Shown piece after piece: positions 37,046 to 45,064 of a stretch of DNA of 64,000 nucleotides; position 1 is the stretch's first letter; the number at the start of each line of letters is the position of its first letter. This DNA comes from Cognatundibacterium rivi. Its GTDB lineage: Bacteria; Pseudomonadota; Gammaproteobacteria; Burkholderiales; Burkholderiaceae_D. Made by a program: the position numbers and the translations under genes. The stretch is taken from assembly GCF_018139565.1 (NCBI RefSeq), contig NZ_JAGSPK010000003.1:558001-622000 (forward strand), given 5' to 3'. The notes beneath the pieces were generated by a model that worked only from the letters and a program-made list of their open reading frames with translations, was not told where the DNA came from and ran no database searches.

Positions 37046-39958
37046 TTACTGACAAGCTTCGCACTCTTCGAAACCAGGATCTCCTGGGCGGAGGTAGCAA
37101 GCAGCCCCCTCAGCTTCAGGGGCAACTGCTGGCGCAGCCACCGCCGGCGCAGCACTGAATGCTCCAGCACCACCATCGACCGCAACCGCATTCAACGCAC
37201 CGGTTTTGGATGTAGATTTTTCTGTATGTGTCGCACCTATCGTACGCAGGTAATACGTCGTTTTCAGACCACGTAACCACGCCAGTTTATAGGTCTCGTC
37301 CAGTTTTTTACCGGATGCGCCCGCCATATAGATATTCAGGGATTGCGCCTGATCTATCCATTTCTGACGACGCGACGCCGCTTCCACCAACCACGATGGG
37401 CTAATCTCAAACGCAGTCGCATACAGTTCGCGTAAATCTTGTGGAATACGATCAATACGCGCCAGGCTGCCGTCGAAATATTTCAGATCGGCGATCATCA
37501 CTTCATCCCACAAGCCACGCAATTTCAGATCGCGTACTAAGTGTTCATTAATCTCAGTAAACTCGCCCGATAAATTCGATTTCACATACAGATTCTGATA
37601 AGTCGGTTCGATACAAGCTGAGACACCGATGATGTTAGAAATCGTTGCAGTCGGCGCGATCGCGACGCAATTGGAATTGCGCATACCAAATTGCTTGATG
37701 CGATCACGTACCACAGTCCAGTCCATGGTTTCAGAGAAATCCGCTTCCAGATAACCGCCACGCTCTTCCGCCAATAACTTCAATGAGTCTTGCGGCAGAA
37801 TACCGCGATCCCACAACGAACCTTTATAAGAGCTGTAAGTGCCACGCTCTTCGGCCAACTCTGTCGATGCCAGGTAAGCGTAATAGCAAACGGCTTCCAT
37901 CGATGTGTCAGCAAACTGCACCGCTTCATTCGATGCATATGGCACACGCATCATGTGCAGGCAATCCTGGAAGCCCATGATACCCATGCCAACCGGACGG
38001 TGGCGCAGATTCGAATCGCGCGCTTTTTGCACTGCGTAGTAGTTAATATCGATCACGTTATCCAACATACGCATCGCAGTACGGATCGTTTTTTGCAATT
38101 TGACGTGATCCAGTTTGCCATTTTTCATGTGTGCTGGCAGGTTGACCGAGCCCAGATTACATACGGCGATTTCGCTTTCGTTCGTATTGAGCGTGATCTC
38201 GGTACACAGATTCGACGAGTGCACTACGCCTACATGCTGCTGCGGACTACGGATATTGCAAGGATCTTTGAACGTGATCCAAGGGTGTCCTGTTTCAAAC
38301 AACATAGACAGCATCTTGCGCCACAGGTCGAGCGCCGGTATTTTTTTAGACAGTTCGATCTCACCGCTGGCGGCTTTGGCTTCGTAAGCGAGGTAAGCGC
38401 TTTCAAATGCTTTACCAAATTTATCATGCAGATCCGGTACATCGGATGGGGAGAACAGCGTCCAGTCACCCTTTTCCATCACACGCTTCATGAACAGATC
38501 CGGAATCCAGTTGGCCGTATTCATGTCATGCGTACGGCGACGGTCATCACCGGTATTTTTGCGCAGATCGAGGAATTCCTCGATATCCATATGCCAGGTT
38601 TCGAGGTAGGCGCAGACTGCACCTTTACGCTTACCACCCTGATTGACCGCAACCGCAGTATCGTTGACGACTTTCAGGAAAGGCACCACGCCCTGAGATT
38701 TACCATTCGTGCCTTTGATGTGCGCACCGAGTGAACGCACTGGTGTCCAGTCATTCCCCAGACCACCTGCATATTTTGCCAGCAAAGCATTTTCTTTCAA
38801 CGCATCATAAATACCGGCCAAATCATCAGAGACAGTAGTCAGGTAGCAGGATGACAATTGCGAACGTTGTGTGCCGGAGTTAAACAGCGTCGGTGTCGAG
38901 CTCATGAAATCAAAGCTGGACAACAGGTGATAGAACTCGATTGCCCGAGCATTACGGTCTTTTTCTTCCAACGCCAGGCCCATCGCCACGCGCATATAAA
39001 AAGCCTGTGGCATTTCAATACGGGTGCCGCGGACATGCAGGAAATAACGGTCATACAAAGTCTGCAAACCAATATAGCTGAATTGCAGATCGCGGTCAGC
39101 GACCAATGCTTTTGCCAGGCGGTCCAGATCAAATTCCGCTAATTTTGTATCCAGTAATTCGGCAGCAATGCCTTTCTGGATAAATTGCGGGAAATAGCGA
39201 ATGTATTCAGCGGCAGCATCCTGCTGAGCCACCTCTTTACCAAAGACTTCTTTACGTACAGTGTGTAACAGCAAACGGGAAGTCACCTGACTGTAGGCTG
39301 GTTCTTTTTCCATCAAAGCACGCGCAGCCAGAATCGCTGATTTATGCAATTCCTCGACAGGCACGCCGTCGTACAGGTTCTTCAATGTTTCAGTCAGGAT
39401 CGCTTCTGCATCCGCCAGTTTGTCGAGACCAACGCAGGCAGCAGTAATGAGGGCACGAACTTTTTCAATGTCGAGAATGACTTTTTCACCGTCAATAATC
39501 ACATGGATTTGCGGCAGTTTTGCCTGTGAAGCTTGTTGCGCTTCGCGTTGCAGGCGGCGTTCTTCCTGATGTTTGGCACGATACAAAACATAAGAACGGG
39601 CAACATCATGCTCACCGGACCGCATCAGCGCCAGCTCAACCTGATCCTGAATATCTTCAATATGAAATGTGCCACCAGTTGGCTGTCTGCGCAACAATGC
39701 TGCGACAACCGTCGAAGTCAATTGCTCAACGAGTTCACGGATACGGGCAGAGGCGGCGCCCTGACCACCGTTAACGGCCAAAAACGCCTTCGTCATTGCG
39801 ATCGCAATTTTTTGCGGTTCAAAACCAACTACGGCACCATTACGACGAATTACCCGGTGCTCGCTGAATCCGCTGCCAGCACTCGCCTGAACGGCGTTAC
39901 CGCCTGCGGAGCTTAGGTCGGAATGAGATGGTGTTGATGTTTCCATTGAAGAGTGCAT
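37046..39958 (-). CDS. nrdA: Class Ia ribonucleotide reductase, large subunit
   Basis: Reduces ribonucleoside diphosphates to deoxyribonucleotides. It has 970 residues, longer than E. coli NrdA (about 760) because the N-terminus carries an ATP-cone (HRVIRRNGAVVGFEPQKIA; about residues 33-125) and a second cone-like segment (IHVIIDGEKVILDIEKVRAL; about 150-245). The catalytic core follows (SCYLTTVSDDL; NLCTEITLNTNESEIAVCNL; AIAPTATISNIIGVSACIEP). The tail has an Ala/Pro-rich linker and ends CEACQ, the redox cysteine pair for thioredoxin or glutaredoxin. It is transcribed ahead of nrdB from a promoter region with NrdR-like boxes. Confidence 0.95.
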   Translation of the reverse strand: MHSSMETSTPSHSDLSSAGGNAVQASAGSGFSEHRVIRRNGAVVGFEPQKIAIAMTKAFLAVNGGQGAASARIRELVEQLTSTVVAALLRRQPTGGTFHIEDIQDQVELALMRSGEHDVARSYVLYRAKHQEERRLQREAQQASQAKLPQIHVIIDGEKVILDIEKVRALITAACVGLDKLADAEAILTETLKNLYDGVPVEELHKSAILAARALMEKEPAYSQVTSRLLLHTVRKEVFGKEVAQQDAAAEYIRYFPQFIQKGIAAELLDTKLAEFDLDRLAKALVADRDLQFSYIGLQTLYDRYFLHVRGTRIEMPQAFYMRVAMGLALEEKDRNARAIEFYHLLSSFDFMSSTPTLFNSGTQRSQLSSCYLTTVSDDLAGIYDALKENALLAKYAGGLGNDWTPVRSLGAHIKGTNGKSQGVVPFLKVVNDTAVAVNQGGKRKGAVCAYLETWHMDIEEFLDLRKNTGDDRRRTHDMNTANWIPDLFMKRVMEKGDWTLFSPSDVPDLHDKFGKAFESAYLAYEAKAASGEIELSKKIPALDLWRKMLSMLFETGHPWITFKDPCNIRSPQQHVGVVHSSNLCTEITLNTNESEIAVCNLGSVNLPAHMKNGKLDHVKLQKTIRTAMRMLDNVIDINYYAVQKARDSNLRHRPVGMGIMGFQDCLHMMRVPYASNEAVQFADTSMEAVCYYAYLASTELAEERGTYSSYKGSLWDRGILPQDSLKLLAEERGGYLEADFSETMDWTVVRDRIKQFGMRNSNCVAIAPTATISNIIGVSACIEPTYQNLYVKSNLSGEFTEINEHLVRDLKLRGLWDEVMIADLKYFDGSLARIDRIPQDLRELYATAFEISPSWLVEAASRRQKWIDQAQSLNIYMAGASGKKLDETYKLAWLRGLKTTYYLRTIGATHTEKSTSKTGALNAVAVDGGAGAFSAAPAVAAPAVAPEAEGAACYLRPGDPGFEECEACQ

Positions 39959-40059
39959 TGAACCTCCAGAGTCGGTGATATCTTGAGTCGCTCATGACTT
40001 CAGACGATCATGAAACGCTCGGGTTAACTGAATGTTGCGCCTTATTACAAACTAGCTTT

Positions 40060-40078
40060 ACACGGCAAATGGCCGTGT
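40060..40078. promoter_or_regulatory. Hairpin in the nrdA leader
   Basis: Perfect seven-bp arms ACACGGC and GCCGTGT with the five-base loop AAATG, about 100 bp before the nrdA start and downstream of the NrdR boxes, so inside the leader mRNA. The role is unknown. Confidence 0.45.
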
Positions 40079-40151
40079 TATTTCTTCATTTTTAAATCAA
40101 TTGCTGCTAAAAAGGGGAATGTGAAGCAAGAAAGGTAAAACAAGAAAAACT

Positions 40152-40195
40152 ACTATATATAGTGCACAAATAATTTATAGCCCTAATTCTAGTAC
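40152..40195. promoter_or_regulatory. Candidate pair of NrdR boxes upstream of nrdA
   Basis: Box 1, ACTATATATAGTGC (40152-40165), contains a perfect 12-bp palindrome and fits the NrdR consensus acaCwAtATaTwGtgt. Box 2, CCTAATTCTAGTAC (40182-40195), agrees with box 1 at 10 of 14 positions. The spacing is 30 bp, about three helical turns, as known for NrdR pairs. They lie about 195-235 bp before nrdA. The remaining 535-bp gap between nrdA and pilR (39959-40494) shows no gene. Confidence 0.7.
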
Positions 40196-40494
40196 CCGAC
40201 GCTAAGGTGTGCAACCGCTTTATTTGCTAATTTTTCAGTAATTTTTTTTGTGCAGCGATTGACTTTCGCAGATGATCAGAAATCTGCAGCAAGCTGAGTA
40301 AGTGAGTGCTAACAGAAAATAGTCACACTACTTAAAGGATATTTATCTATCGGTTTTCAGCATCAGTGTCGCCAATCCTGCAACAGGGCGAAGCAGATCT
40401 TAGGGAGGAAGCGAAGTGAAAATGGCCGCATGCTGACCATACCGTCGTCCGCATGAAAGCGGGGGCAAAAACGCAGCTTGAATTTCCGGAAAAA

Positions 40495-41934
40495 CTAATC
40501 CTGAATTTTTAATTTCTGTATTTGGTAACGCAATTGTCTGAAGCTGACACCGAGCAGCTCTGCCGCCTGAGTCCGGTTATGTCGGGTCTGCTCCAAAGCC
40601 CGCATAATCAGTTCGCGTTCGATATTCTCAAGATATTCAGGCAAGGAACAAGGAAGCTTCGGAGGAGAAAAAACATCTTCATCTTTCGGGGATATAGTCT
40701 CAGTAACCAGCTGCTCAGACTGTACAACATCATCAACATGCTGTTCCATTGGCGTTTTTTTATTATTGCGCAACGCCAGATCGACCAATTGTATACAACC
40801 ATCATTGGCAAACGCGAGTGCACGCTCGAGTATGTTTTCCAGTTCACGGACATTGCCAGGGAAATCATAAGCACGTAAAGCCTGCAATGCCGCTGGCGAC
40901 AAGGTGACATCACCACCAGCGAGCTTACGTAATATCGCAGCAGATAAATCAGCAATATCATCAAGACGCTCACGCAACGGTGGCAAGTGCAGCTCAATGA
41001 CATTTAAGCGGTAATACAAGTCCTGCCGGAATCGACCTTCGTCTACGCAGGTACTCAGATTCTGGTGGGTGGCACTGATAATCCTGACATCAACAGCCTC
41101 TTCCAGCGTCGCGCCAACTTTGCGAATACGGCGTTCCTGTATTGCACGCAACAACTTCACCTGCATCGCCAGCGGTAAATCTGCGACCTCATCCAGCATC
41201 AGCGTGCCACCATTCGCCGCCTGAAAAAATCCTTCGCGATCATCTGCCGCCCCGGTAAAAGCGCCTTTGCGATAACCGAAAAATTCCGCTTCCATCAATG
41301 TCTCAGGAATTGCCCCACAATTAACCGCAATAAACGGCTTGCCAGCGCGCGAACTGGATGTATGAATTTCTCGTGCGGCCAGCTCCTTACCGCTACCGGA
41401 TTCCCCGGTAATGATGACCGGTGCCATGCTACGCGCCAGACAGCTGATTTGCGCACGGACTTCCTGCATACCTGACGATGAACCAATCAGAAACGAGGTT
41501 GGCGTCATTGCACACACATCGGACGCGACTTCTGGTTCGGCATTGACCAGATTTATTTCCAGCGCCGAACGCACCAGTTTGCGTAAATGATCGAGAGCAA
41601 CGGGCTTTGATACATAATCAAACGCCCCGGCCTTCAGAGCAATCACCGCATTATCAGTGCTGCCAAAGGCCGTAATCACCGCGATGGGGGTGTTTTTATA
41701 ATGAAGATTAACCTCTTCCACTAACTCCATTCCCGATCCATCAGGCAAACGCATGTCAGTCAACACCAAGGAGTAGCAGTTTTTAGCCAGCAGCGTTCTC
41801 GCAATATCCAGATTTTCGGCGCTATCAACATCCAGCCCCATTTTAATCAGCGTGATCTCTAACAACTCGCGCAAATGCGCCTCATCATCAACCACCAGAA
41901 TGCGTGGACAAGTGTTGCCGCCAATGTTGCTCAT
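40495..41934 (-). CDS. pilR: Type IV pilus sigma-54 response regulator PilR
   Basis: NtrC-family activator that, phosphorylated by PilS, switches on pilin transcription with sigma-54 RNA polymerase. The 479-residue protein has a receiver domain with phospho-Asp60 (SLVLTDMRLPDG), an AAA+ domain with Walker A GESGSGKE and the sigma-54 contact loop GAFTGA, and a C-terminal Fis-type helix-turn-helix (RTQAAELLGVSFRQLRYQI). The start overlaps the pilS stop by 4 bp (ATGA). No pilin gene is in the window, so the main target is elsewhere. Confidence 0.94.
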   Translation of the reverse strand: MSNIGGNTCPRILVVDDEAHLRELLEITLIKMGLDVDSAENLDIARTLLAKNCYSLVLTDMRLPDGSGMELVEEVNLHYKNTPIAVITAFGSTDNAVIALKAGAFDYVSKPVALDHLRKLVRSALEINLVNAEPEVASDVCAMTPTSFLIGSSSGMQEVRAQISCLARSMAPVIITGESGSGKELAAREIHTSSSRAGKPFIAVNCGAIPETLMEAEFFGYRKGAFTGAADDREGFFQAANGGTLMLDEVADLPLAMQVKLLRAIQERRIRKVGATLEEAVDVRIISATHQNLSTCVDEGRFRQDLYYRLNVIELHLPPLRERLDDIADLSAAILRKLAGGDVTLSPAALQALRAYDFPGNVRELENILERALAFANDGCIQLVDLALRNNKKTPMEQHVDDVVQSEQLVTETISPKDEDVFSPPKLPCSLPEYLENIERELIMRALEQTRHNRTQAAELLGVSFRQLRYQIQKLKIQD

Positions 41935-43709
41935 GCGTTCAATCCAGAAAAATTAATCACGAAACGCCCCTTAGGCTCACTGTCTTCAGCATCGCTGTGA
42001 TCGACACGATATTCATAATCTAGCAAGGCTTTGTTATTCAGACATAATTCCCGCGCCATATACAAGCCCAGACCAGTTCCCATCCGGGATGTCGTATAAA
42101 AAGGTTCGAATAAATGTGCACGGACTTCAAAACTGATAGCAGGACCATCATCCTGAATATGCAACTCCTGCCGACCACCAGGATTTATCATTGCATACAA
42201 ACGAATGCTGCCAGAGCGACCGCTTGCATACCGGACTGCATTCGACAGCAAGTTTGAAACAATTTCAGTCAAATGGCCAGGATCGAAACTGACTTTGAAA
42301 TCAACATCATGAGCAACGGCGATCAGATCGGGGGCGACTTTTTTTATCTCGACAAAATCCTGTACGCACTGGCTCACCAGCGGCATCAGGAAATAAGGCT
42401 CGACATCATTGCGTGCCTTACGTGAGAGTTTCAGAATATCTTCGATCAACTGATTTAAACGTCCGACATTATCGTCAACAATTTTTAAGAGACGTTTTGC
42501 CTGCTCTTTATTGTCTTCTATGTGAGCAATATCTTCGTTTAACAAAGAGGCCGCATAAGAAATGGACGACAGCGGATTTCTGACTTCGTGCGCAATACTG
42601 GCGGTCAGACGCCCCATCGAGGCTAGTTTCAATTGCTGCGCATGATTCTCAATATCCGACACATCCTGCATAAAAATAACGGTGTAATCATTCGCTGACG
42701 CCTGCAGACCAGTTTCATTCGCATCTTTGACGATAATCATCCGCAATTTTAGATGCGTGACAAAATGCGGTCGCTCTGATCTGAAACCAAAACTACTGTG
42801 TTCAAAACCTGAGCGCGGTATCGCGGAGCCGGAAACACTTCCTTTACTTTCATCCAGGTAGCAGGGAATAGACACAAATGAAATCTCATCTTCTAATTCT
42901 CTGGGTGCCTTACCCGCATTTCGGATCTGGATATCCGCCAAAGTGTCCGCCATAGGACGCAAAGCGATGACATCTGCCAATTTGATACCAATCATGTCTT
43001 TTTTGAGATTTCCGCCAAGCATACGTTCTGCGGCCGGATTCATTTCAAACATGCGCCCGGAATGATCAAGCACCAGTATTCCGTCATCCATATCCGCGAT
43101 CACCAGACGATTGATCGCCTGCTGCATTGCTAATTCATTTCCACGCAATGCTGCGAGTTGTTCCTGGCGGATAAGATTACTCGCGAGACGATTCACCACA
43201 TACACAACAGCAAAATAGGAGGCACCGAACAGACCCGCCTGCGAAACCAGACTACCATCATCTAACTCAAGGGAACGGTACATTCCTTCGCTCAACAACA
43301 ACAAACTGACAAGCGAGCAGAAAAAGAAAGCCCACAATAACGGCGCCAGAATCGAAACGCCCGCCAGAGGAAACAAAAATAAGATATTAAAGCCACCACG
43401 CCCGCCGCCGGAGCCGAGATAAAGCAAGGAAATAATGATGATGTCGAGCGTAATCTGCGACAGCAGTTGCAAAATAAAATGCCGCGTGTGCACGACTTTG
43501 AGTATCGTAAAGCCCAGACTGGAAATTAAGTAGGCGGTACAAATATCAATGGCAAACACATGGGAAAATACCCAGATGTCTTTGTTGCTGCGTAAATTGA
43601 GCAGCAACAAAAGACTGATGGCAATGATGACCCGGGAAATATTCAGGGTTTGCAGAGATCGCCAGAACGAGGGCGTCGGCTCAGGAAAAACAGAAAAAGT
43701 CGCTGCCAT
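41931..43709 (-). CDS. pilS: Type IV pilus sensor histidine kinase PilS
   Basis: Membrane kinase partner of PilR. It has 592 residues: about six hydrophobic segments in the first 190 residues (starting NISRVIIAISLLLLL), a PAS domain (DDGILVLDHSGRMFEMNPAA), and a dimerisation domain with His374 in IAHEVRNPLSS. The ATPase domain follows, with VSNLLSNAVRYA (N box), IQDDGP and GTGLGLYMA. In Pseudomonas the membrane part reads pilin levels in the bilayer. It starts 20 bp after the PP0621-type gene, in the ypjD-PP0621-pilS-pilR unit. Confidence 0.94.
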   Translation of the reverse strand: MAATFSVFPEPTPSFWRSLQTLNISRVIIAISLLLLLNLRSNKDIWVFSHVFAIDICTAYLISSLGFTILKVVHTRHFILQLLSQITLDIIIISLLYLGSGGGRGGFNILFLFPLAGVSILAPLLWAFFFCSLVSLLLLSEGMYRSLELDDGSLVSQAGLFGASYFAVVYVVNRLASNLIRQEQLAALRGNELAMQQAINRLVIADMDDGILVLDHSGRMFEMNPAAERMLGGNLKKDMIGIKLADVIALRPMADTLADIQIRNAGKAPRELEDEISFVSIPCYLDESKGSVSGSAIPRSGFEHSSFGFRSERPHFVTHLKLRMIIVKDANETGLQASANDYTVIFMQDVSDIENHAQQLKLASMGRLTASIAHEVRNPLSSISYAASLLNEDIAHIEDNKEQAKRLLKIVDDNVGRLNQLIEDILKLSRKARNDVEPYFLMPLVSQCVQDFVEIKKVAPDLIAVAHDVDFKVSFDPGHLTEIVSNLLSNAVRYASGRSGSIRLYAMINPGGRQELHIQDDGPAISFEVRAHLFEPFYTTSRMGTGLGLYMARELCLNNKALLDYEYRVDHSDAEDSEPKGRFVINFSGLNA

Positions 43710-43729
43710 GGGCTCAGCTTATTTCTGAA

Positions 43730-43996
43730 CTAATGCAAATCAGCGTGCGCTGAAGAACAATAGGTTTGTTGGCCCCGGATAACGGCTTCAGAAGCGGGTA
43801 AATAAATCTGACAATGCGCACAGCAAACCATGGTTTCTGCCGGCGTAGTGGCTGTCGCCGGCATATCAAATGAAGAAGCGTCGGATGCCGTCTCCGCATT
43901 CCGGCTGCGCATGCTGTCCTGCGTCATAGGTCTGGCTTTTTTACGTATCGCCAGAATGACCAACACCGCCAATACCAGCCACATCAGCAATTTCAT
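43730..43996 (-). CDS. PP0621 family protein
   Basis: A small protein of 88 residues with an N-terminal membrane helix (LLMWLVLAVLVILAI), a positively charged segment (RKKARP), a Ser/Thr-rich linker and a C-terminal Cys-rich part (MVCCAHCQIYLPASEA ... YCSSAHADLH) that looks like a small metal-binding knuckle. The ATG at 43996 overlaps the ypjD stop by 4 bp (ATGA); a longer open frame upstream runs inside ypjD and is not used. The function is unknown. Its fixed place between ypjD and pilS suggests a minor membrane role. Confidence 0.82.
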   Translation of the reverse strand: MKLLMWLVLAVLVILAIRKKARPMTQDSMRSRNAETASDASSFDMPATATTPAETMVCCAHCQIYLPASEAVIRGQQTYCSSAHADLH

Positions 43997-44802
43997 ACCA
44001 TACTCCTGTGCAACACCACTTCCAGCACGAAACGACTGCCGACATACGCCAGCAATAAGGTCAGGAAACCGGACAAGGTGAAGTTCAATACAGTTTTTCC
44101 ACGCCAGCCGCGCCACCTGCGCCCCACCAGCAAGATGGCAAACAACAGCCACGACAATAATGACAGGATGGTTTTGTGATCCCACTTAAATGCCACGCCC
44201 AGCACCTGCTCGGAAAACACAATGCCAGATAATACGGTCAGGCTGAGTAATACAAATCCGACAGAAATCAGTCTGAACAAAACCTTTTCCATCGTCAGCA
44301 AAGCTGGCAATTTATCAATCACCGCGCTCAGCCATGGTTGCAAAGTGCGTGAACGCAATTTATGCAAATGTTTATCTTGCAGACTCATGATCGCCGCATG
44401 AAACGCCGCGATAGTCAATGTGCTGTAGGCCAGCAATGCGATGCTGACATGCCAAGGAAACATCGCTGTTTTCCCCGTCAGTGCAATCACTGCACCCGGG
44501 AAAAATACAGGCAGGATAGAAAATCCTGCGGCAGGCGGAAATAACAAAAACTTCAAGCCATCGAGTGAAAAATTACGATTCTCTATCAGATACACAGAAA
44601 CGGTCACCCATAGCGCCGCCGATAACATGGTCGCAAAACCGATACGTAAAGCATCATCCGCAAACACTGCCAGCCATAATGAGGCGGCATGCAGCAACCA
44701 CGCAAGGACGCTGACCCCGGCACCAACGATGCGCTGTGGGAACGGAACAAAAACAGCGGCCAGATAGAGAACGACCACCAGAAAAGATAAATAGATTTGC
44801 AT
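43993..44802 (-). CDS. YpjD/CcsA-type inner-membrane protein (cytochrome c assembly family)
   Basis: A 269-residue integral membrane protein with about eight hydrophobic helices, of the CcsA/CcmF-related family. The conserved block TGKTAMFPWHVSIALLAYST and the later KWDHKTILSLLSWLLFA carry the histidines that in true CcsA proteins handle haem. The tryptophan-rich WGxxWxWD loop is absent, as in the YpjD branch, so a direct role in cytochrome c synthesis is uncertain. In related genomes it usually faces ffh; here ffh lies 13.5 kb away. Confidence 0.85.
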   Translation of the reverse strand: MQIYLSFLVVVLYLAAVFVPFPQRIVGAGVSVLAWLLHAASLWLAVFADDALRIGFATMLSAALWVTVSVYLIENRNFSLDGLKFLLFPPAAGFSILPVFFPGAVIALTGKTAMFPWHVSIALLAYSTLTIAAFHAAIMSLQDKHLHKLRSRTLQPWLSAVIDKLPALLTMEKVLFRLISVGFVLLSLTVLSGIVFSEQVLGVAFKWDHKTILSLLSWLLFAILLVGRRWRGWRGKTVLNFTLSGFLTLLLAYVGSRFVLEVVLHRSMV

Positions 44803-45064
44803 CAGCTAAGTTTACACCATGTCGCCTTAAAAATTGACGTTCGCTTGCATACTGACTGTATTTCCGACGCCAACGGGAAATTGAAATACCTGAATAATCC
44901 CGGAACAAGCGATTGCATCAGGTTTATTTGCAGAAAATTGCAGAAATTAGACGTTAATTTGAACTTTTCAGATTTTTTCGCGACTAAACTCGCTGGGTCC
45001 AGTATTCATATACTGAGCCAAGGGATAGACTCACTTCGTTTTCTCACTTTTCAATAATAAAACT

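Noticed and set aside
37790-38734. 314-codon open frame antisense to nrdA
   Set aside because: It lies wholly inside a strongly conserved gene on the other strand and has no recognisable domain.
45000-45015. CAGTAT/ATACTG inverted repeat before the S46 peptidase as another copy of the dispersed palindrome
   Set aside because: The arms are in the opposite order and there is no C-rich centre; likely chance.
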